Source: Rehaibacterium terrae
Lineage (GTDB): Bacteria; Pseudomonadota; Gammaproteobacteria; Xanthomonadales; Xanthomonadaceae
Direction of reading: 5' to 3'
NCBI RefSeq assembly: GCF_014202935.1
Contig: NZ_JACHHX010000002.1
Location: 130,857 to 194,856 of the forward strand
DNA length: 64,000 nt
This document shows, piece after piece, positions 18,837-27,815 of this stretch. The translations under genes and the position numbers were made by a program. Under the pieces are notes generated by a model. That model ran no database searches and was not told the DNA's origin. It was given only the letters and a program-made list of their open reading frames with translations. The stretch's first letter is position 1. Every line of letters begins with the position of its first letter.

Positions 18837-19940
18837 ATGTCGTTCTCACCCATCCCCGAACTGCTCGAAGAGATCCGCGCCGGCCGCATGGTGGTCATCG
18901 TCGACGACGAGGACCGCGAGAACGAGGGCGACCTGATCATGGCCGCCGAGCTGGTTCGCCCGGCCGACATCAATTTCATGGTCACCCACGCGCGCGGCCT
19001 GGTCTGCCTGGCGCTGACGAAGGAGCGCTGCCGCCAGCTCGCACTGCCGCCGATGGTGCGCGACAACCGCTCGCCCTACCACACCAACTTCACCGTTTCG
19101 ATCGAGGCCGCCGAGGGCGTCACCACCGGCATCTCCGCCTACGACCGCGCCCACACCATCCGCACCGCGGTGCGGCCGGACGCCAAGCCCGAGGACCTGA
19201 CCCAGCCCGGCCACATCTTTCCGCTGATGGCCCAGCCCGGCGGCGTGCTCAACCGCGCCGGTCATACCGAGGCGGCGGTGGATCTGGCCCTGCTGGCGGG
19301 ACTGGAACCGGCAGGGGTGCTGGTCGAGATCCTCAACGCCGATGGCTCGATGGCGCGGCGGCCGGAGCTGGAAGCCTTCGCCCGCGAGCACGGCCTGAAG
19401 ATCGGCTCGATCGAGGACCTGATCCGCTACCGGCTGGAAACCGAGCACACCGTCGAGCGCGTCGACGCGCGTGAAATCGACACCGCCTACGGTCCGTTCC
19501 ACCTGTACACCTATCGCGACCGCATCGCCCGCGACATCCACTTCGCGCTGGTGCGTGGCGCGCCGCGCGGCGACGCCCCGACGCTGGTGCGCGTCCACGT
19601 CAAGAACCCGCTCTCGGACGTGCTGCACTGGCAGCGCCCGGATTTCGGCGTGCCGGTCACCGAGGTGCTGCGCGAGATCGCCGCGGTCGGCGAGGGCGTG
19701 CTGGTGGTGCTGTCCGACCAGGCCGGTCCCGAGTCGCTGCTGGCGCGCCTGCGCCAGCACCCCGAGCCGGAGGCCGAACGCGGACGTGTCGCCGAATGGC
19801 GGCGCAACGGTGCCGGCGCGCAGATCCTGGCCGACCTCGGCCTCAGACGGCTGCGGGTGATCGGTGCCCCGCGCCGGCAGATCGGCCTGGCCGGCTACGG
19901 GCTGGAGGTGGTGGAGTTCGTGGAGGTCGGGACGGGGTGA
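18837..19940 (+). CDS. ribB: 3,4-dihydroxy-2-butanone-4-phosphate synthase with degenerate GTP cyclohydrolase II domain (RibBX type)
   Basis: The N-terminal half (about 1-205) is an intact DHBP synthase making the four-carbon riboflavin precursor. It has DDEDRENEGDLIMAAE (metal and substrate acids), GISAYDRAHTI and PGHIFPLMAQPGGVLNRAGH. The C-terminal half aligns with GTP cyclohydrolase II in outline. It lacks the three zinc cysteines: the expected HSECLTGD and CDCGPQL regions are replaced by HVKNPLSDVLHW without cysteine. It therefore should not hydrolyse GTP, and a separate RibA must exist elsewhere. This matches the RibBX variant known in proteobacteria. Total length is 367 residues. It lies in the riboswitch-controlled group ribE-ribB-ribH. 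Confidence 0.93.
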   Translation: MSFSPIPELLEEIRAGRMVVIVDDEDRENEGDLIMAAELVRPADINFMVTHARGLVCLALTKERCRQLALPPMVRDNRSPYHTNFTVSIEAAEGVTTGISAYDRAHTIRTAVRPDAKPEDLTQPGHIFPLMAQPGGVLNRAGHTEAAVDLALLAGLEPAGVLVEILNADGSMARRPELEAFAREHGLKIGSIEDLIRYRLETEHTVERVDAREIDTAYGPFHLYTYRDRIARDIHFALVRGAPRGDAPTLVRVHVKNPLSDVLHWQRPDFGVPVTEVLREIAAVGEGVLVVLSDQAGPESLLARLRQHPEPEAERGRVAEWRRNGAGAQILADLGLRRLRVIGAPRRQIGLAGYGLEVVEFVEVGTG

Positions 19941-20005
19941 AGCCGGGACCCGGTCCCGGACCCCGAATCGGCTAAACTGACCCACCCGTTTCAGACCGCC
20001 ACCCC

Positions 20006-20479
20006 ATGGCCCATTACGAAGGCGACCTGCGCCTGCCCGCCGGCGCGCGGCTGGCGATCGTCGCCAGCCGCTGGAACCCGCGCATCGTCGACACGCTGGT
20101 CGAGGGCGCGCGGCAGGCTTTCGCCGACCACGGCGTACCCGCCGAGGCGCTCGATGTGGTGCGCGTGCCGGGCGCCTGGGAGATCCCGCTGGCGGCGGCG
20201 CGGCTGGCCGCGGCGGGCAGGCACCAGGCCCTGGTCGCGCTGGGCTGCGTGGTGCGTGGCGACACCCGCCATTACGAGCACGTCGCCGACCGCTGCGCCG
20301 AGGGCCTGATGCGGGTGGCGCTGGACTTCCGCCTGCCGGTCGCCAATGGCGTGCTGGCGGTGGAGCGCCACGAGGACGCCGAAGCGCGCGCCGGCGGCGC
20401 GCACGGCAACAAGGGCGAGGAGGCGGCCCTGGCCGCGCTGGAAATGCTCAACCTGCTGCACCGGATCCGGATCGAGTGA
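20006..20479 (+). CDS. ribH: 6,7-dimethyl-8-ribityllumazine synthase
   Basis: RibH condenses the RibD product with dihydroxybutanone phosphate and forms icosahedral or pentameric shells. The 157-residue protein shows the active-site strands [29 protein letters not shown] and [15 protein letters not shown] (catalytic His region), and [15 protein letters not shown]. The C-terminus includes [15 protein letters not shown] palindrome (ccgggac/gtcccgg) and a TAAACT hexamer lie in the 65-base gap after ribB, so an internal promoter is possible. nusB follows 7 bases downstream. Confidence 0.95.
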   Translation: MAHYEGDLRLPAGARLAIVASRWNPRIVDTLVEGARQAFADHGVPAEALDVVRVPGAWEIPLAAARLAAAGRHQALVALGCVVRGDTRHYEHVADRCAEGLMRVALDFRLPVANGVLAVERHEDAEARAGGAHGNKGEEAALAALEMLNLLHRIRIE

Positions 20480-20486
20480 GATCGCC

Positions 20487-20948
20487 ATGAAGCATCGTCG
20501 TCCCGACGGCATCGACCCTGCCGCCCGCTCCCGCGCCCGCCGGCGCGCGCTGCAGGCGATCTACGCCTGGCAGATTTCGCACACCCCCATCGCCCGCGTG
20601 CTCGAGCAGTTCGCCCACGAGCAGGACATGGAAGTGGCCGACGTCGAGTACTTCGAGGATCTGGTGCGTGGCGTCGAGCGGCACATGGACGCGCTCGACC
20701 AGGCGCTGGCCAAGTACATCGACCGTGGTATCGACCAGGTCGATCCGGTCGAGCGCGGCGTGCTGCGCATCGCCGCCTACGAGTTGCTGCACCGCCCGGA
20801 CGTGCCATACCGGGTGGTGATCAACGAGGCGATCGAGACCACCAAGCGCTTCGGTGCCGATCACGGTCACAGCTACGTCAACGGCGTGCTCGACAAGGCC
20901 GCCGCCGACTGGCGCGCGGCCGAAGTGCAGGCTGCGCGGCGCGGTTGA
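20487..20948 (+). CDS. nusB: Transcription antitermination factor NusB
   Basis: NusB binds boxA RNA with NusE (S10) to prevent premature termination in rRNA operons. The 153-residue all-helical protein has ARRRALQAIYAWQ near the N-terminus and VERGVLRIAAYELLHR and VVINEAIETTKRFG in the C-terminal half, all diagnostic. The ribH-nusB-thiL-pgpA order is classical in gammaproteobacteria. It starts 7 bases after ribH and is probably co-transcribed with it. Confidence 0.96.
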   Translation: MKHRRPDGIDPAARSRARRRALQAIYAWQISHTPIARVLEQFAHEQDMEVADVEYFEDLVRGVERHMDALDQALAKYIDRGIDQVDPVERGVLRIAAYELLHRPDVPYRVVINEAIETTKRFGADHGHSYVNGVLDKAAADWRAAEVQAARRG

Positions 20949-20958
20949 GCGATCCGCC

Positions 20959-22044
20959 GTGGTCGGCGAGTTCGACCTGATCGCCCGCATCCGCGCCCGC
21001 GCCGGCGCGCGCGATGACGTGATGCTGGGCATCGGCGACGACGCCGCACTGCTGGCGCCGCGGAGCGGCGAGCTGCTCGCCGTCGCCACCGACACGCTCA
21101 ACGCCGGCATCCATTTTCCGCACGACACCCCGCCTGCCGATCTCGGCTGGAAGGCGCTCGCGGTCAACCTCAGCGATCTGGCCGCGATGGCCGCCGAACC
21201 GGCCTGGTGTGCGCTGTCGCTGTCGCTGCCCGAATCCGATGCGGCCTGGCTCGATGCCTTTCTCGACGGCTTCCTCGATCTCGCGGATCGGCACGGCGTG
21301 TCCCTGGTCGGCGGCGACACCACTCGCGGCCCGCTCTCGGTGTGCGTCACCGTGCATGGCTTCGTCCCCGCCGGCATGGCGCTGCGCCGCGATGCCGCAC
21401 GCGAAGGCGACGACCTGTGGATCACCGGCACGCCCGGCGATGCCGCCGCCGCGCTCACCTTGCTCGGCCACCTGCCCGACAGTCCGCATGCGCGCCCTTC
21501 TCCCACCGGGAGCGGGGGCGGGGCGAGGGTTCGGCAGCCCGCGCACGCTTCGCGCGCGCTGCCTGCCGACGGCGCAGGCAATGCGCGTGTCGCGGATGCC
21601 GAAGTGCGGCATCGCCTGCGCACCCGCCTCGACCGCCCCACGCCGCGCGTCGCCGCCGGACTGGCCCTGCGCGGCCTCGCCCACGCCTGCATCGACGTGT
21701 CCGACGGCCTGCTCGCCGATCTCGGCCACATGCTGCGCGCCAGCGGTGTCGGCGCGGCGGTCGAGATCGCCCGCCTGCCGTGTTCGCCGGCGCTGGCGGC
21801 GTCGTTCAAGGGGCCGGCGCGCTGGCGCTTGCAGCTCGCCGGCGGCGACGATTACGAGCTGCTGTTCAGCGCGCCGCCGCACCGGCGCGAGGCCATCGCG
21901 GCCGCGCTGGCGGCGGCCGCCACCCCGGCCGCGGTCATCGGCCGCATCGTGGCCGGCGAAGGCATTGCCGTGCGCGACCCGCAGGGGCGGCCGTGGACGC
22001 CGCCGCGACGCGGTTACGAGCATTTCACGGGAGACGAGGGATGA
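20959..22044 (+). CDS. thiL: Thiamine-monophosphate kinase with an in-frame repeat insertion
   Basis: ThiL phosphorylates thiamine monophosphate to thiamine pyrophosphate. The start is a GTG giving MVGEFDLIARI. MLGIGDDAALL (Mg/ATP site), VATDTLNAGIHF, VGGDTTRGPL and GGDDYELLFS are all present. At 361 residues it is about 36 longer than E. coli ThiL. The extra segment (about residues 176-213) carries ARPSPTGSGGGARVRQP and interrupts the fold between LTLLGHLPD and RHRLRTRLDRPTPRV. Its DNA (from 21490) contains ccttctcccaccgggagcgg, which looks like an interspersed palindromic element. The catalytic motifs are untouched, so the enzyme is probably active. Confidence 0.92.
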   Translation: MVGEFDLIARIRARAGARDDVMLGIGDDAALLAPRSGELLAVATDTLNAGIHFPHDTPPADLGWKALAVNLSDLAAMAAEPAWCALSLSLPESDAAWLDAFLDGFLDLADRHGVSLVGGDTTRGPLSVCVTVHGFVPAGMALRRDAAREGDDLWITGTPGDAAAALTLLGHLPDSPHARPSPTGSGGGARVRQPAHASRALPADGAGNARVADAEVRHRLRTRLDRPTPRVAAGLALRGLAHACIDVSDGLLADLGHMLRASGVGAAVEIARLPCSPALAASFKGPARWRLQLAGGDDYELLFSAPPHRREAIAAALAAAATPAAVIGRIVAGEGIAVRDPQGRPWTPPRRGYEHFTGDEG

Positions 22045-22520
22045 GCTTTCCGCCGCAGCGCGTGCGCAGGAGCGTCGCGTTCTGGATCGCTTCCGGCGCC
22101 GGCGCCGGCCTGGCGCCATTCGCCGCCGGCACTTTCGGCAGCCTGGCTGCGCTGATTCCCTGGCTGCTGCTGCGCGAGTTGCCGCTGTGGGGCTATGCGC
22201 TGGCCGTCTGCGCCGTGTTCGTGCTCGGCGCCTGGGCCGCGCAGCGGGTGATCGCCGACATGCGCGAGGAGGATCCGGGCGTGGTGGTCATCGACGAGTT
22301 CGTCGGCCTGTGGATCGCCCTGCTCGCCGCGCCGCGCGGCTGGGGCTGGATCGCGCTGGGCTTCGCGCTGTTCCGCCTGTTCGACATCTGGAAGCCGTGG
22401 CCGGTGTCCTGGGCCGACCAGCGCATCAAGGGCGGCTTCGGCACCATGCTCGACGACGCGATCGCGGGCCTGTACGCGCTGGCCACGTTGCAGTTGCTGA
22501 TGCTGCTCTTGCGCGGCTGA
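22041..22520 (+). CDS. pgpA: Phosphatidylglycerophosphatase A
   Basis: PgpA removes phosphate from phosphatidylglycerophosphate to make phosphatidylglycerol in the inner membrane. The 159-residue protein has GAGLAPFAAGTFGSLAA, the acidic site VVVIDEFVGLWIAL, FRLFDIWKPWP and GGFGTMLDDAIAG, plus three to four membrane helices. It overlaps thiL by 4 bp (ATGA) and converges on the UDG-family gene with 23 bases between. Confidence 0.95.
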   Translation: MSFPPQRVRRSVAFWIASGAGAGLAPFAAGTFGSLAALIPWLLLRELPLWGYALAVCAVFVLGAWAAQRVIADMREEDPGVVVIDEFVGLWIALLAAPRGWGWIALGFALFRLFDIWKPWPVSWADQRIKGGFGTMLDDAIAGLYALATLQLLMLLLRG

Positions 22521-22543
22521 CGCCGCGCCTGCGGCATCGCGGG

Positions 22544-23131
22544 TCAGCGACCGGGCGGGAACAGCGCCCGGATCCGCTCGCGCAACGCCGGCAGCACCTC
22601 GGCCTCGAACCACGGATTCTGCTTGAACCAGCCCACGTTGCGCGGGCTGGGGTGCGGCAACGGGAAGTAGCGCGGCGCGTAGTCGGCCCAGGCCCGCACG
22701 GTGTCGGTCAGCGTGCCCCTGCGCCGTGCGCCGAGGAAGAAATCCTGCGCGTAGTGGCCGATCAGCAGGATCAGCTCGATGTTCGTCAGCAGCGGGATCA
22801 GCTGCGGGTGCCAGGTCTGCCGGCACTCCGGCCGTGGCGGCAGGTCGCCGGAACTGCCCTTGCCGGGATAGCAGAAGCCCATCGGCACGATCGCCACCTG
22901 CGATTGGTCATAGAAGCGCTCGCGCTCCATCCGCAGCCACTCGCGCAGACGCATGCCGCTGGCGTCGTTCCAGGGGATGCCCGACTCGTGCACGCGGATG
23001 CCGGGCGCCTGCCCGACCACCAGCAACCGCGCCGTCGCCGAGGCGCGCAGCACCGGCTTGGGGCCGAGCGGCAACTGCGCCTCGCACAGCCGGCAGGCGC
23101 GGATTTCCTTGAGCAGTCCGTCCAGGGGCAT
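22544..23131 (-). CDS. Uracil-DNA glycosylase superfamily protein
   Basis: This 195-residue protein is of the uracil-DNA glycosylase superfamily. It has the early CRLC motif, VVGQAPGIRVHESGIPWND (water-activating loop region), MGFCYPG and LIGHYAQ. PLPHPSPRNVGWFKQNPWF forms the C-terminal His-Pro-Ser loop. The CRLC start resembles iron-sulfur cluster-binding UDGs, but the other two cluster cysteines are not obvious, so I do not call a cluster. It is often annotated only as UDG family. ATG at 23131 gives MPLDGLLKEIRACRLC; an upstream ATG adds six hydrophobic residues from repeat DNA. Confidence 0.82.
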   Translation of the reverse strand: MPLDGLLKEIRACRLCEAQLPLGPKPVLRASATARLLVVGQAPGIRVHESGIPWNDASGMRLREWLRMERERFYDQSQVAIVPMGFCYPGKGSSGDLPPRPECRQTWHPQLIPLLTNIELILLIGHYAQDFFLGARRRGTLTDTVRAWADYAPRYFPLPHPSPRNVGWFKQNPWFEAEVLPALRERIRALFPPGR

Positions 23132-23141
23132 GGTCAGAAGC

Positions 23142-23250
23142 AACAGCACTCACGGAGAAGAGGAAGAAAAGCGGAGAAGGGCGGAGAAAGCAAATTTTTA
23201 CCGTCTCCGTGTCCTCCCGCCCTTCTCCGCTGTGCTCCGTGAGTGCTGTT
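23142..23250. repeat. 109-bp nested inverted-repeat element
   Basis: The outer arms aacagcactcacggag (23142-23157) and ctccgtgagtgctgtt (23235-23250) are perfect complements of 16 bp. The inner arms agcggagaagggcgg (23170-23184) and ccgcccttctccgct (23217-23231) are perfect over 15 bp. An A/T-rich centre (caaattttta) lies between. It fills the gap between two minus-strand genes and its last base is the first base of the oxidase stop complement. It has no open frame and may be a non-autonomous mobile or REP-like element. Confidence 0.85.
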
Positions 23251-24644
23251 CAAACGTCTTCCGGCAACAGCTTCCCCGGGTTGAGGATGCCGTCGGGGTC
23301 GAACTGGGCTTTCACCGCGCGCATCAGCGCCAGCGTCTGCGGTGTGACGGCGCGGGCGAGGAAGTCGCGCTTGAGCAGGCCGATGCCGTGCTCGCCGGAG
23401 AGGGTACCGTCGAGCGCCAGCACGGCATCGAAGACGCGGCCCAGCGCGGCTTGCGCGCGTTGCGACTGCGCGACGTCGGCCGGATCGTGGAGGATGTTGA
23501 CGTGCAGGTTGCCGTTGCCGGCGTGGCCGAAGCAGACGATCGGCAGATCCTGCTCGCGGGCGATGGCCTGCACGGCATCCACCAGCGCCGGGATGCGCGA
23601 CACCGGCACCACCACGTCCTCGTTGATCTTGCCCGGCGCCAGCGTGCGCAAGGCGGGCGACAGCGCCTTGCGCGCCGCCCACAGGCGCTCGCCCGCGGCC
23701 TGGTCTGGCGCGGCGTCGAGTGCGACCAGCCCCGGTCCCTGCGCGGCGCGCGACAATGCGGCGACGGCATGCTCCAGCGTGGCCGCGTCGCCATCGGCCT
23801 GGATCATCAGCAGCGCACCGGCGGCGGGAATGTCCGCACCACCGACCTCGCGCGCCAGCCGCACGCAGTCGCCGTCCATGAACTCCAGCATCGACGGCGC
23901 GACCGGCTGCGCCATCAGCCGCGCCACCGCGGCGGCGGCGCTGCCGACGTCGGCGTAGAGCGCACGCAATGCGCGCCGCAGCGGCGGCAGCGGGGTGAGC
24001 TTCAGCGTGGCCTCGACGACCAGCGCCAGCGTGCCCTCCGAGCCGATCAGGAAGCGGGTGAAGTCGTAGCCGGTGCTGGCCTTGGTGGTGGGCGTGCCGC
24101 AGCGGACCAGCTCGCCGGCGCCGGTGACGGCGGCCAGCGCGAGCACGTTGTCGCGGGTGGCGCCGTACTTCACCGCGTGCGGCCCGCCGGCGTTGCAGGC
24201 GATGTTGCCGCCGACGGTGCAGAACGGCGCGCTGGTGGGGTCGGGCGGCCAGAAGAAGCCGTGCTCGCCGGCGGCGCGTTGCAGGTCGCCGTTGAGCACG
24301 CCCGGCTCGACCACGGCCAGGCGGTCGTCCGGCGCGATGCGCAGGATCCGGTCCATGCGCTCGAAACTCACCACCAGCCCGCCGGCGACCGGCACCGACG
24401 CACCGGTGGTGTTGGTGCCGCGGCCACGCGCCACGATCGGCATGCCGTGGCGACGGCAGGCGCGGACCAGCTCGACCACCTGCACGGCCTCGGTCGGCAG
24501 CGCCACCGCTGCCGGCATCGCCTGCCGGCGCGAATTGTCGTAGCCGTAGGTGAGCCGCTCGGCCGGGTCGGTCAGCAGGCCGTCGTCACCGAGCAGGTCG
24601 GCGAGCGCGCGGGCGAGGGCGGGCGGGAGGAGGTCATGGCTCAC
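23250..24644 (-). CDS. FAD-linked 2-hydroxyacid oxidase (GlcD/D-lactate dehydrogenase family)
   Basis: This 464-residue flavoenzyme is of the vanillyl-alcohol-oxidase fold. The FAD-binding domain has IVARGRGTNTTGASVP and VGGNIACNAGGPHAVKYGA. The C-terminal domain has CFGHAGNGNLHVNIL (metal-binding His) and SGEHGIGLLKRDFL, diagnostic of GlcD, Dld and D-2-hydroxyglutarate dehydrogenase enzymes. The exact substrate cannot be fixed. No glcE or glcF subunits are nearby, so a stand-alone D-lactate or D-2-hydroxyacid dehydrogenase is more likely than glycolate oxidase. The start appears to be the GTG at 24644 (MSHDLLPP). Confidence 0.85.
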   Translation of the reverse strand: MSHDLLPPALARALADLLGDDGLLTDPAERLTYGYDNSRRQAMPAAVALPTEAVQVVELVRACRRHGMPIVARGRGTNTTGASVPVAGGLVVSFERMDRILRIAPDDRLAVVEPGVLNGDLQRAAGEHGFFWPPDPTSAPFCTVGGNIACNAGGPHAVKYGATRDNVLALAAVTGAGELVRCGTPTTKASTGYDFTRFLIGSEGTLALVVEATLKLTPLPPLRRALRALYADVGSAAAAVARLMAQPVAPSMLEFMDGDCVRLAREVGGADIPAAGALLMIQADGDAATLEHAVAALSRAAQGPGLVALDAAPDQAAGERLWAARKALSPALRTLAPGKINEDVVVPVSRIPALVDAVQAIAREQDLPIVCFGHAGNGNLHVNILHDPADVAQSQRAQAALGRVFDAVLALDGTLSGEHGIGLLKRDFLARAVTPQTLALMRAVKAQFDPDGILNPGKLLPEDV

Positions 24645-24702
24645 GTGGCGATGATAGCCGCGTCGTGACCCTCCCCGCGTCTCGGCGGGGCGGCGCGTGC
24701 GG

Positions 24703-25539
24703 CTACAGCGGACGTACGCCGCGTGCCAACGAGGCGAAGGCCAGTGCCGCGACCGGCGATGGCAGCACGGTGTCGGCGGAGGCCTGGGCCAAGGCGGTGC
24801 GGTGCTCGCTCCAGTGCAGCAGTTCGAGCACACCGGCGGCATCCTCGACCAGCGCGGTGCAGTGCTCGACCCAGTCGCCGTCGTTGCAATACAGCACACC
24901 GTCGATCATGCGGATGCCGCCGTAGTGGATATGTCCGCAGATGTGGCTGTCGAGTCCCTCGGCGGCGGCGCGGGCGGCAGCGCTGTGCTCGTAACGGCGG
25001 ATGTACTCCAGCGCCTTGCCGATGTGCGACTTGGCGATGATCGGTAGCGGCAGGTAGGGCAGGCGCAGTCGGCGGCGCAGGCGGTTGAGGGCACGGTTGG
25101 TCCAGCAGATGAACCGGCGCGCCGCCTCGCCGACGCTGTACAGCCAGCGCTTGCCGTAGTCTTCGGGGTCGTACTCGTCGCCGTGACTGACGCGGTAGCG
25201 GCGGCCGTCGGCACCGACGTGCAGCGCGTCCAGCCGTACCACGATGCCGCCGACCGACTGCCCGGCCAGGCCGCGCAGCGGTGCGTCGTGGTTGCCGGGG
25301 ATGAAGATCACGCGGGTGCCGTCGCCGGCTTTGCGGAGCAGCTCGCCGAGCACTGCGCTGTGCTCGGGGTGCCAGTACGGTCGCCGCGCCAGCGCTTCCA
25401 GGTCGATGATGTCGCCGACCAGATAGAGGAACTCGCTGTGCGTCGAGCGCAGGAAGTCCAGCAGGTAGCCCGACTTGCAGTCCGGCGTCCCCAGGTGCAC
25501 ATCGGAGATGAAGATGCTGCGGAAGCGGAGGGTGCTCAT
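24703..25539 (-). CDS. LpxH-like metallophosphoesterase
   Basis: This 278-residue calcineurin-like phosphoesterase has all five metal motifs: ISDVHLG, GDIIDLE, GNHDAPL, SHGDEYD and HICGHIHYGG. It belongs to the COG2908 branch with UDP-2,3-diacylglucosamine diphosphatase, which cleaves the lipid A precursor to lipid X. It differs from compact E. coli LpxH by a longer Arg-rich helical insert (RRFICWTNRALNRLRRRLRL) that may touch membrane. It could be a paralogue with another substrate. A small hairpin (ccccgc/gcgggg, 24673-24690) follows upstream towards the oxidase gene. Confidence 0.75.
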   Translation of the reverse strand: MSTLRFRSIFISDVHLGTPDCKSGYLLDFLRSTHSEFLYLVGDIIDLEALARRPYWHPEHSAVLGELLRKAGDGTRVIFIPGNHDAPLRGLAGQSVGGIVVRLDALHVGADGRRYRVSHGDEYDPEDYGKRWLYSVGEAARRFICWTNRALNRLRRRLRLPYLPLPIIAKSHIGKALEYIRRYEHSAAARAAAEGLDSHICGHIHYGGIRMIDGVLYCNDGDWVEHCTALVEDAAGVLELLHWSEHRTALAQASADTVLPSPVAALAFASLARGVRPL

Positions 25540-25627
25540 GCGGCTCGCCCGTGCCTTGCCCGCTGTGGAAGGCTGGGACGCGCGCATCACCGCGGCGTGA
25601 CAGCGCGGTTGCGCAGCGATGACGGCG

Positions 25628-26008
25628 TCAGAGGTCGTCGAGGCTGAAGGCGTTGCGCACCCAGTCGATGCGTGGTGCGTCGGCGCTGCCGGACACGGCG
25701 ACCACGTCGAAGCGGCAGGGCCGCCGGGCCAGCGGCGGCCGTGCGGCGAGGAAGGCCTGCGCGGCCAGCGCGATGCGGCGGCGCTTGCGCGCATCGACCG
25801 AGGCCAGGCCGCCGCCGAAGCCGCCGCCGCGCCGGTAGCGCACTTCGACGAAGACCACGGTGGCGCCGTCGGCCATCACCAGGTCGAGTTCGCCGAAGCG
25901 GCAGTGGGCGTTGGTGGCGAGCATGCGCAGCCCGTGCCGTTCCAGCGTGGCGCGGGCGAGATCCTCCCAGGCCGCGCCATCGGCGCGGCGGTCACTGGAG
26001 CTCGGCAT
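25628..26008 (-). CDS. yraN: YraN/UPF0102 family putative endonuclease-like protein
   Basis: This 126-residue protein is of the YraN (UPF0102) family, which adopts a restriction-endonuclease-like fold. [10 protein letters not shown] and [10 protein letters not shown] supply the Asp and Glu-X-Arg core (the usual form is EVK or EVR). The exact role is unknown; links to recombination or Holliday-junction resolution have been proposed for the family. It overlaps the 3' end of lpoA by 17 bases and continues the rsmI/lpoA/yraN neighbourhood typical of gammaproteobacteria. Confidence 0.85.
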   Translation of the reverse strand: MPSSSDRRADGAAWEDLARATLERHGLRMLATNAHCRFGELDLVMADGATVVFVEVRYRRGGGFGGGLASVDARKRRRIALAAQAFLAARPPLARRPCRFDVVAVSGSADAPRIDWVRNAFSLDDL

Positions 26009-27752
26009 CCGGGGTCAGCGCGCCGTCGAGCGCCGGACGCGGGCGGCCGCCGCTGAACACGCCCCAGGCCGGGATGCGCAGCACGTTGCCGAAGGCGTCC
26101 AGCCGCAGCTCGCCGGTGGCGCCGTTGATCCAGGCGCCGGACTGGCGGCCGAGGTGCTCCAGGTAGCCGGCGAGCCGGTAGGCGTCCAGGCCGAAGGCGA
26201 ACAGCCGCGCGCCGCCGCCGCGGGCGCTGGCGAGCCGGCGGCCGGTGCGCGCCGGGTCGGGCAGGTCGGCGCGGCTGCCAAGCAGCCAGGGATGTTCGGG
26301 GAACTCGATGCCGTCCAGGTCGCGGTCCAGACGCGGGTCGCCGCTGCCCTGCAGGATCTGCGAGGTGGCGATCAGCGGCCGGCCGGCGAAGCCGGCGATG
26401 GCCAGCTGCGGCACCAGCAGGCGCGCCTGCGGGCCGCGCAGGGCGAGGAAGACCGCATCGTGCCGGCCCTCGCCGCCGCCGGCCGCCGCCAGCGCGGCGC
26501 GCAGCACCGGCGCGTAGTCCAGCGTGCCCTCGGCGATGCGGGCTTCGGTCAGGATTTCGCCGCCGCGCGCGCGGAAATGCTCGCGGAAGGCGTCCAGGCT
26601 GCGCTGCGCGCTGTCGTCGCCGGCGCTGACCACCACCACCCGCAGCAGCCCGCGCCGCAGCATGCGTTCGGCGGCGGCCACGCCCTCGTCCTCGGGCGAC
26701 AGCGCGAAGCTGGCGCTGCCGGGCGGCGGCGGCAGCGCGACGCGATTGAGCGCCAGCACCGGCGCGGCCAGTTCGCCCTGCGAGAACAGCGCCTGCACCT
26801 CGTCGCGCGAGAGCGGACCGAGGATCTGGTCGGCGCCGTCGGCCAGCGCGAGCTGGTAGGCGTCGATGGCGCCCTGTGCGGTGCCGGCGGTGTCGTACAG
26901 ACGCAGCTCGGGCCGCCGCCGCGATTCACCGAAGTGGGCGGTCAGCGCGCCGTCGCGCACCGAGGCGCCGGCGCCGGCGAGCGGCCCGGACAGCGGCACC
27001 AGCAGCGCCAGCTTCAGCGGCGGGCGGTAGCCGTCGGGTTCGGCCGGCGGGCGAGCCACGCTCGGTGCGGCGAGGTCGGCGCGGTCGTAGGCGCGCGGCA
27101 GCGGCAGACCGCGCGCGGTCAGGGCGCGGCCGGCGAAGGCGTACAGCGGATCGCCGGCCGGCAGCGCGGCGCTGGCGCGGGCCAGGTCGCGGTCGCCCAG
27201 CCGGGCGAGTTCGCGTTCGATCCGGCGCTGGTTGGCCTGGCGTTCGCCGGCCGGCAGCAAAGCGTCGAGGCGGGCGAGTTCGCCGGCGGCAGCGAAGTGC
27301 TCGCCCTGCTGCGACAGCGCCTCGGCGCGCAGCCGGTGCCAGCGCGGCCGCAGTGCGTGCGGGAAGCGGGCGACGCTCTCGCCTAGCAGCGCGCGCGCCG
27401 CCTCCGGCTGGCGGTCGGCGAGGGCGAGCTCGGCGCGCAGCAGGTCGTGCAGCGCGAGCTCGTCGTCGGCGAGCCGGCGCGGGCCGATGCCGTCGATGAG
27501 AACGCGCGCGCGCTCGAGTTCGCCGGCCTCGCGCCAGGCGTCGGCGGCGCGCAGCAGCAGCGGGTAGCGGGCGTGGCCGCGCAGTCCGGCGGCGAGCTGC
27601 TCGTAGGCGCGGGCGGCGTCGGCGTGACGGCCCTCGGCGAGCAGGCGGTCGGCCGCGCGCTCCTCCTGCGAGATCTCGCGCGTGACCTGGACGCTGGCGC
27701 AGCCGGCGGCGAGCAGGACGAGCAGGCCGAGCGCGGCGGGACGGAAGTTCAT
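25992..27752 (-). CDS. lpoA: Outer-membrane lipoprotein LpoA, activator of penicillin-binding protein 1A
   Basis: This 586-residue lipoprotein has the signal [18 protein letters not shown] with Cys18. The N-terminal 230 residues are TPR-like (repeated helix pairs rich in Ala, Leu and Arg). The C-terminal half is a type I periplasmic-binding fold ([51 protein letters not shown]). In E. coli LpoA reaches through the periplasm to stimulate PBP1A transpeptidation. It is shorter than E. coli LpoA (678). It is divergent from rsmI with a 63-base shared promoter region, and overlaps yraN. Confidence 0.88.
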   Translation of the reverse strand: MNFRPAALGLLVLLAAGCASVQVTREISQEERAADRLLAEGRHADAARAYEQLAAGLRGHARYPLLLRAADAWREAGELERARVLIDGIGPRRLADDELALHDLLRAELALADRQPEAARALLGESVARFPHALRPRWHRLRAEALSQQGEHFAAAGELARLDALLPAGERQANQRRIERELARLGDRDLARASAALPAGDPLYAFAGRALTARGLPLPRAYDRADLAAPSVARPPAEPDGYRPPLKLALLVPLSGPLAGAGASVRDGALTAHFGESRRRPELRLYDTAGTAQGAIDAYQLALADGADQILGPLSRDEVQALFSQGELAAPVLALNRVALPPPPGSASFALSPEDEGVAAAERMLRRGLLRVVVVSAGDDSAQRSLDAFREHFRARGGEILTEARIAEGTLDYAPVLRAALAAAGGGEGRHDAVFLALRGPQARLLVPQLAIAGFAGRPLIATSQILQGSGDPRLDRDLDGIEFPEHPWLLGSRADLPDPARTGRRLASARGGGARLFAFGLDAYRLAGYLEHLGRQSGAWINGATGELRLDAFGNVLRIPAWGVFSGGRPRPALDGALTPDAELQ

Positions 27753-27815
27753 GGGGAGCGGCTTCCTTGCAGGGAACCGCTAAGATCATACCTTCGTCTC
27801 GGAAGGACATCGGCG

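Noticed and set aside
18837-19940. Bifunctional RibBA
   Set aside because: The GTP cyclohydrolase half lacks the zinc cysteines, so I call only the DHBP synthase activity.
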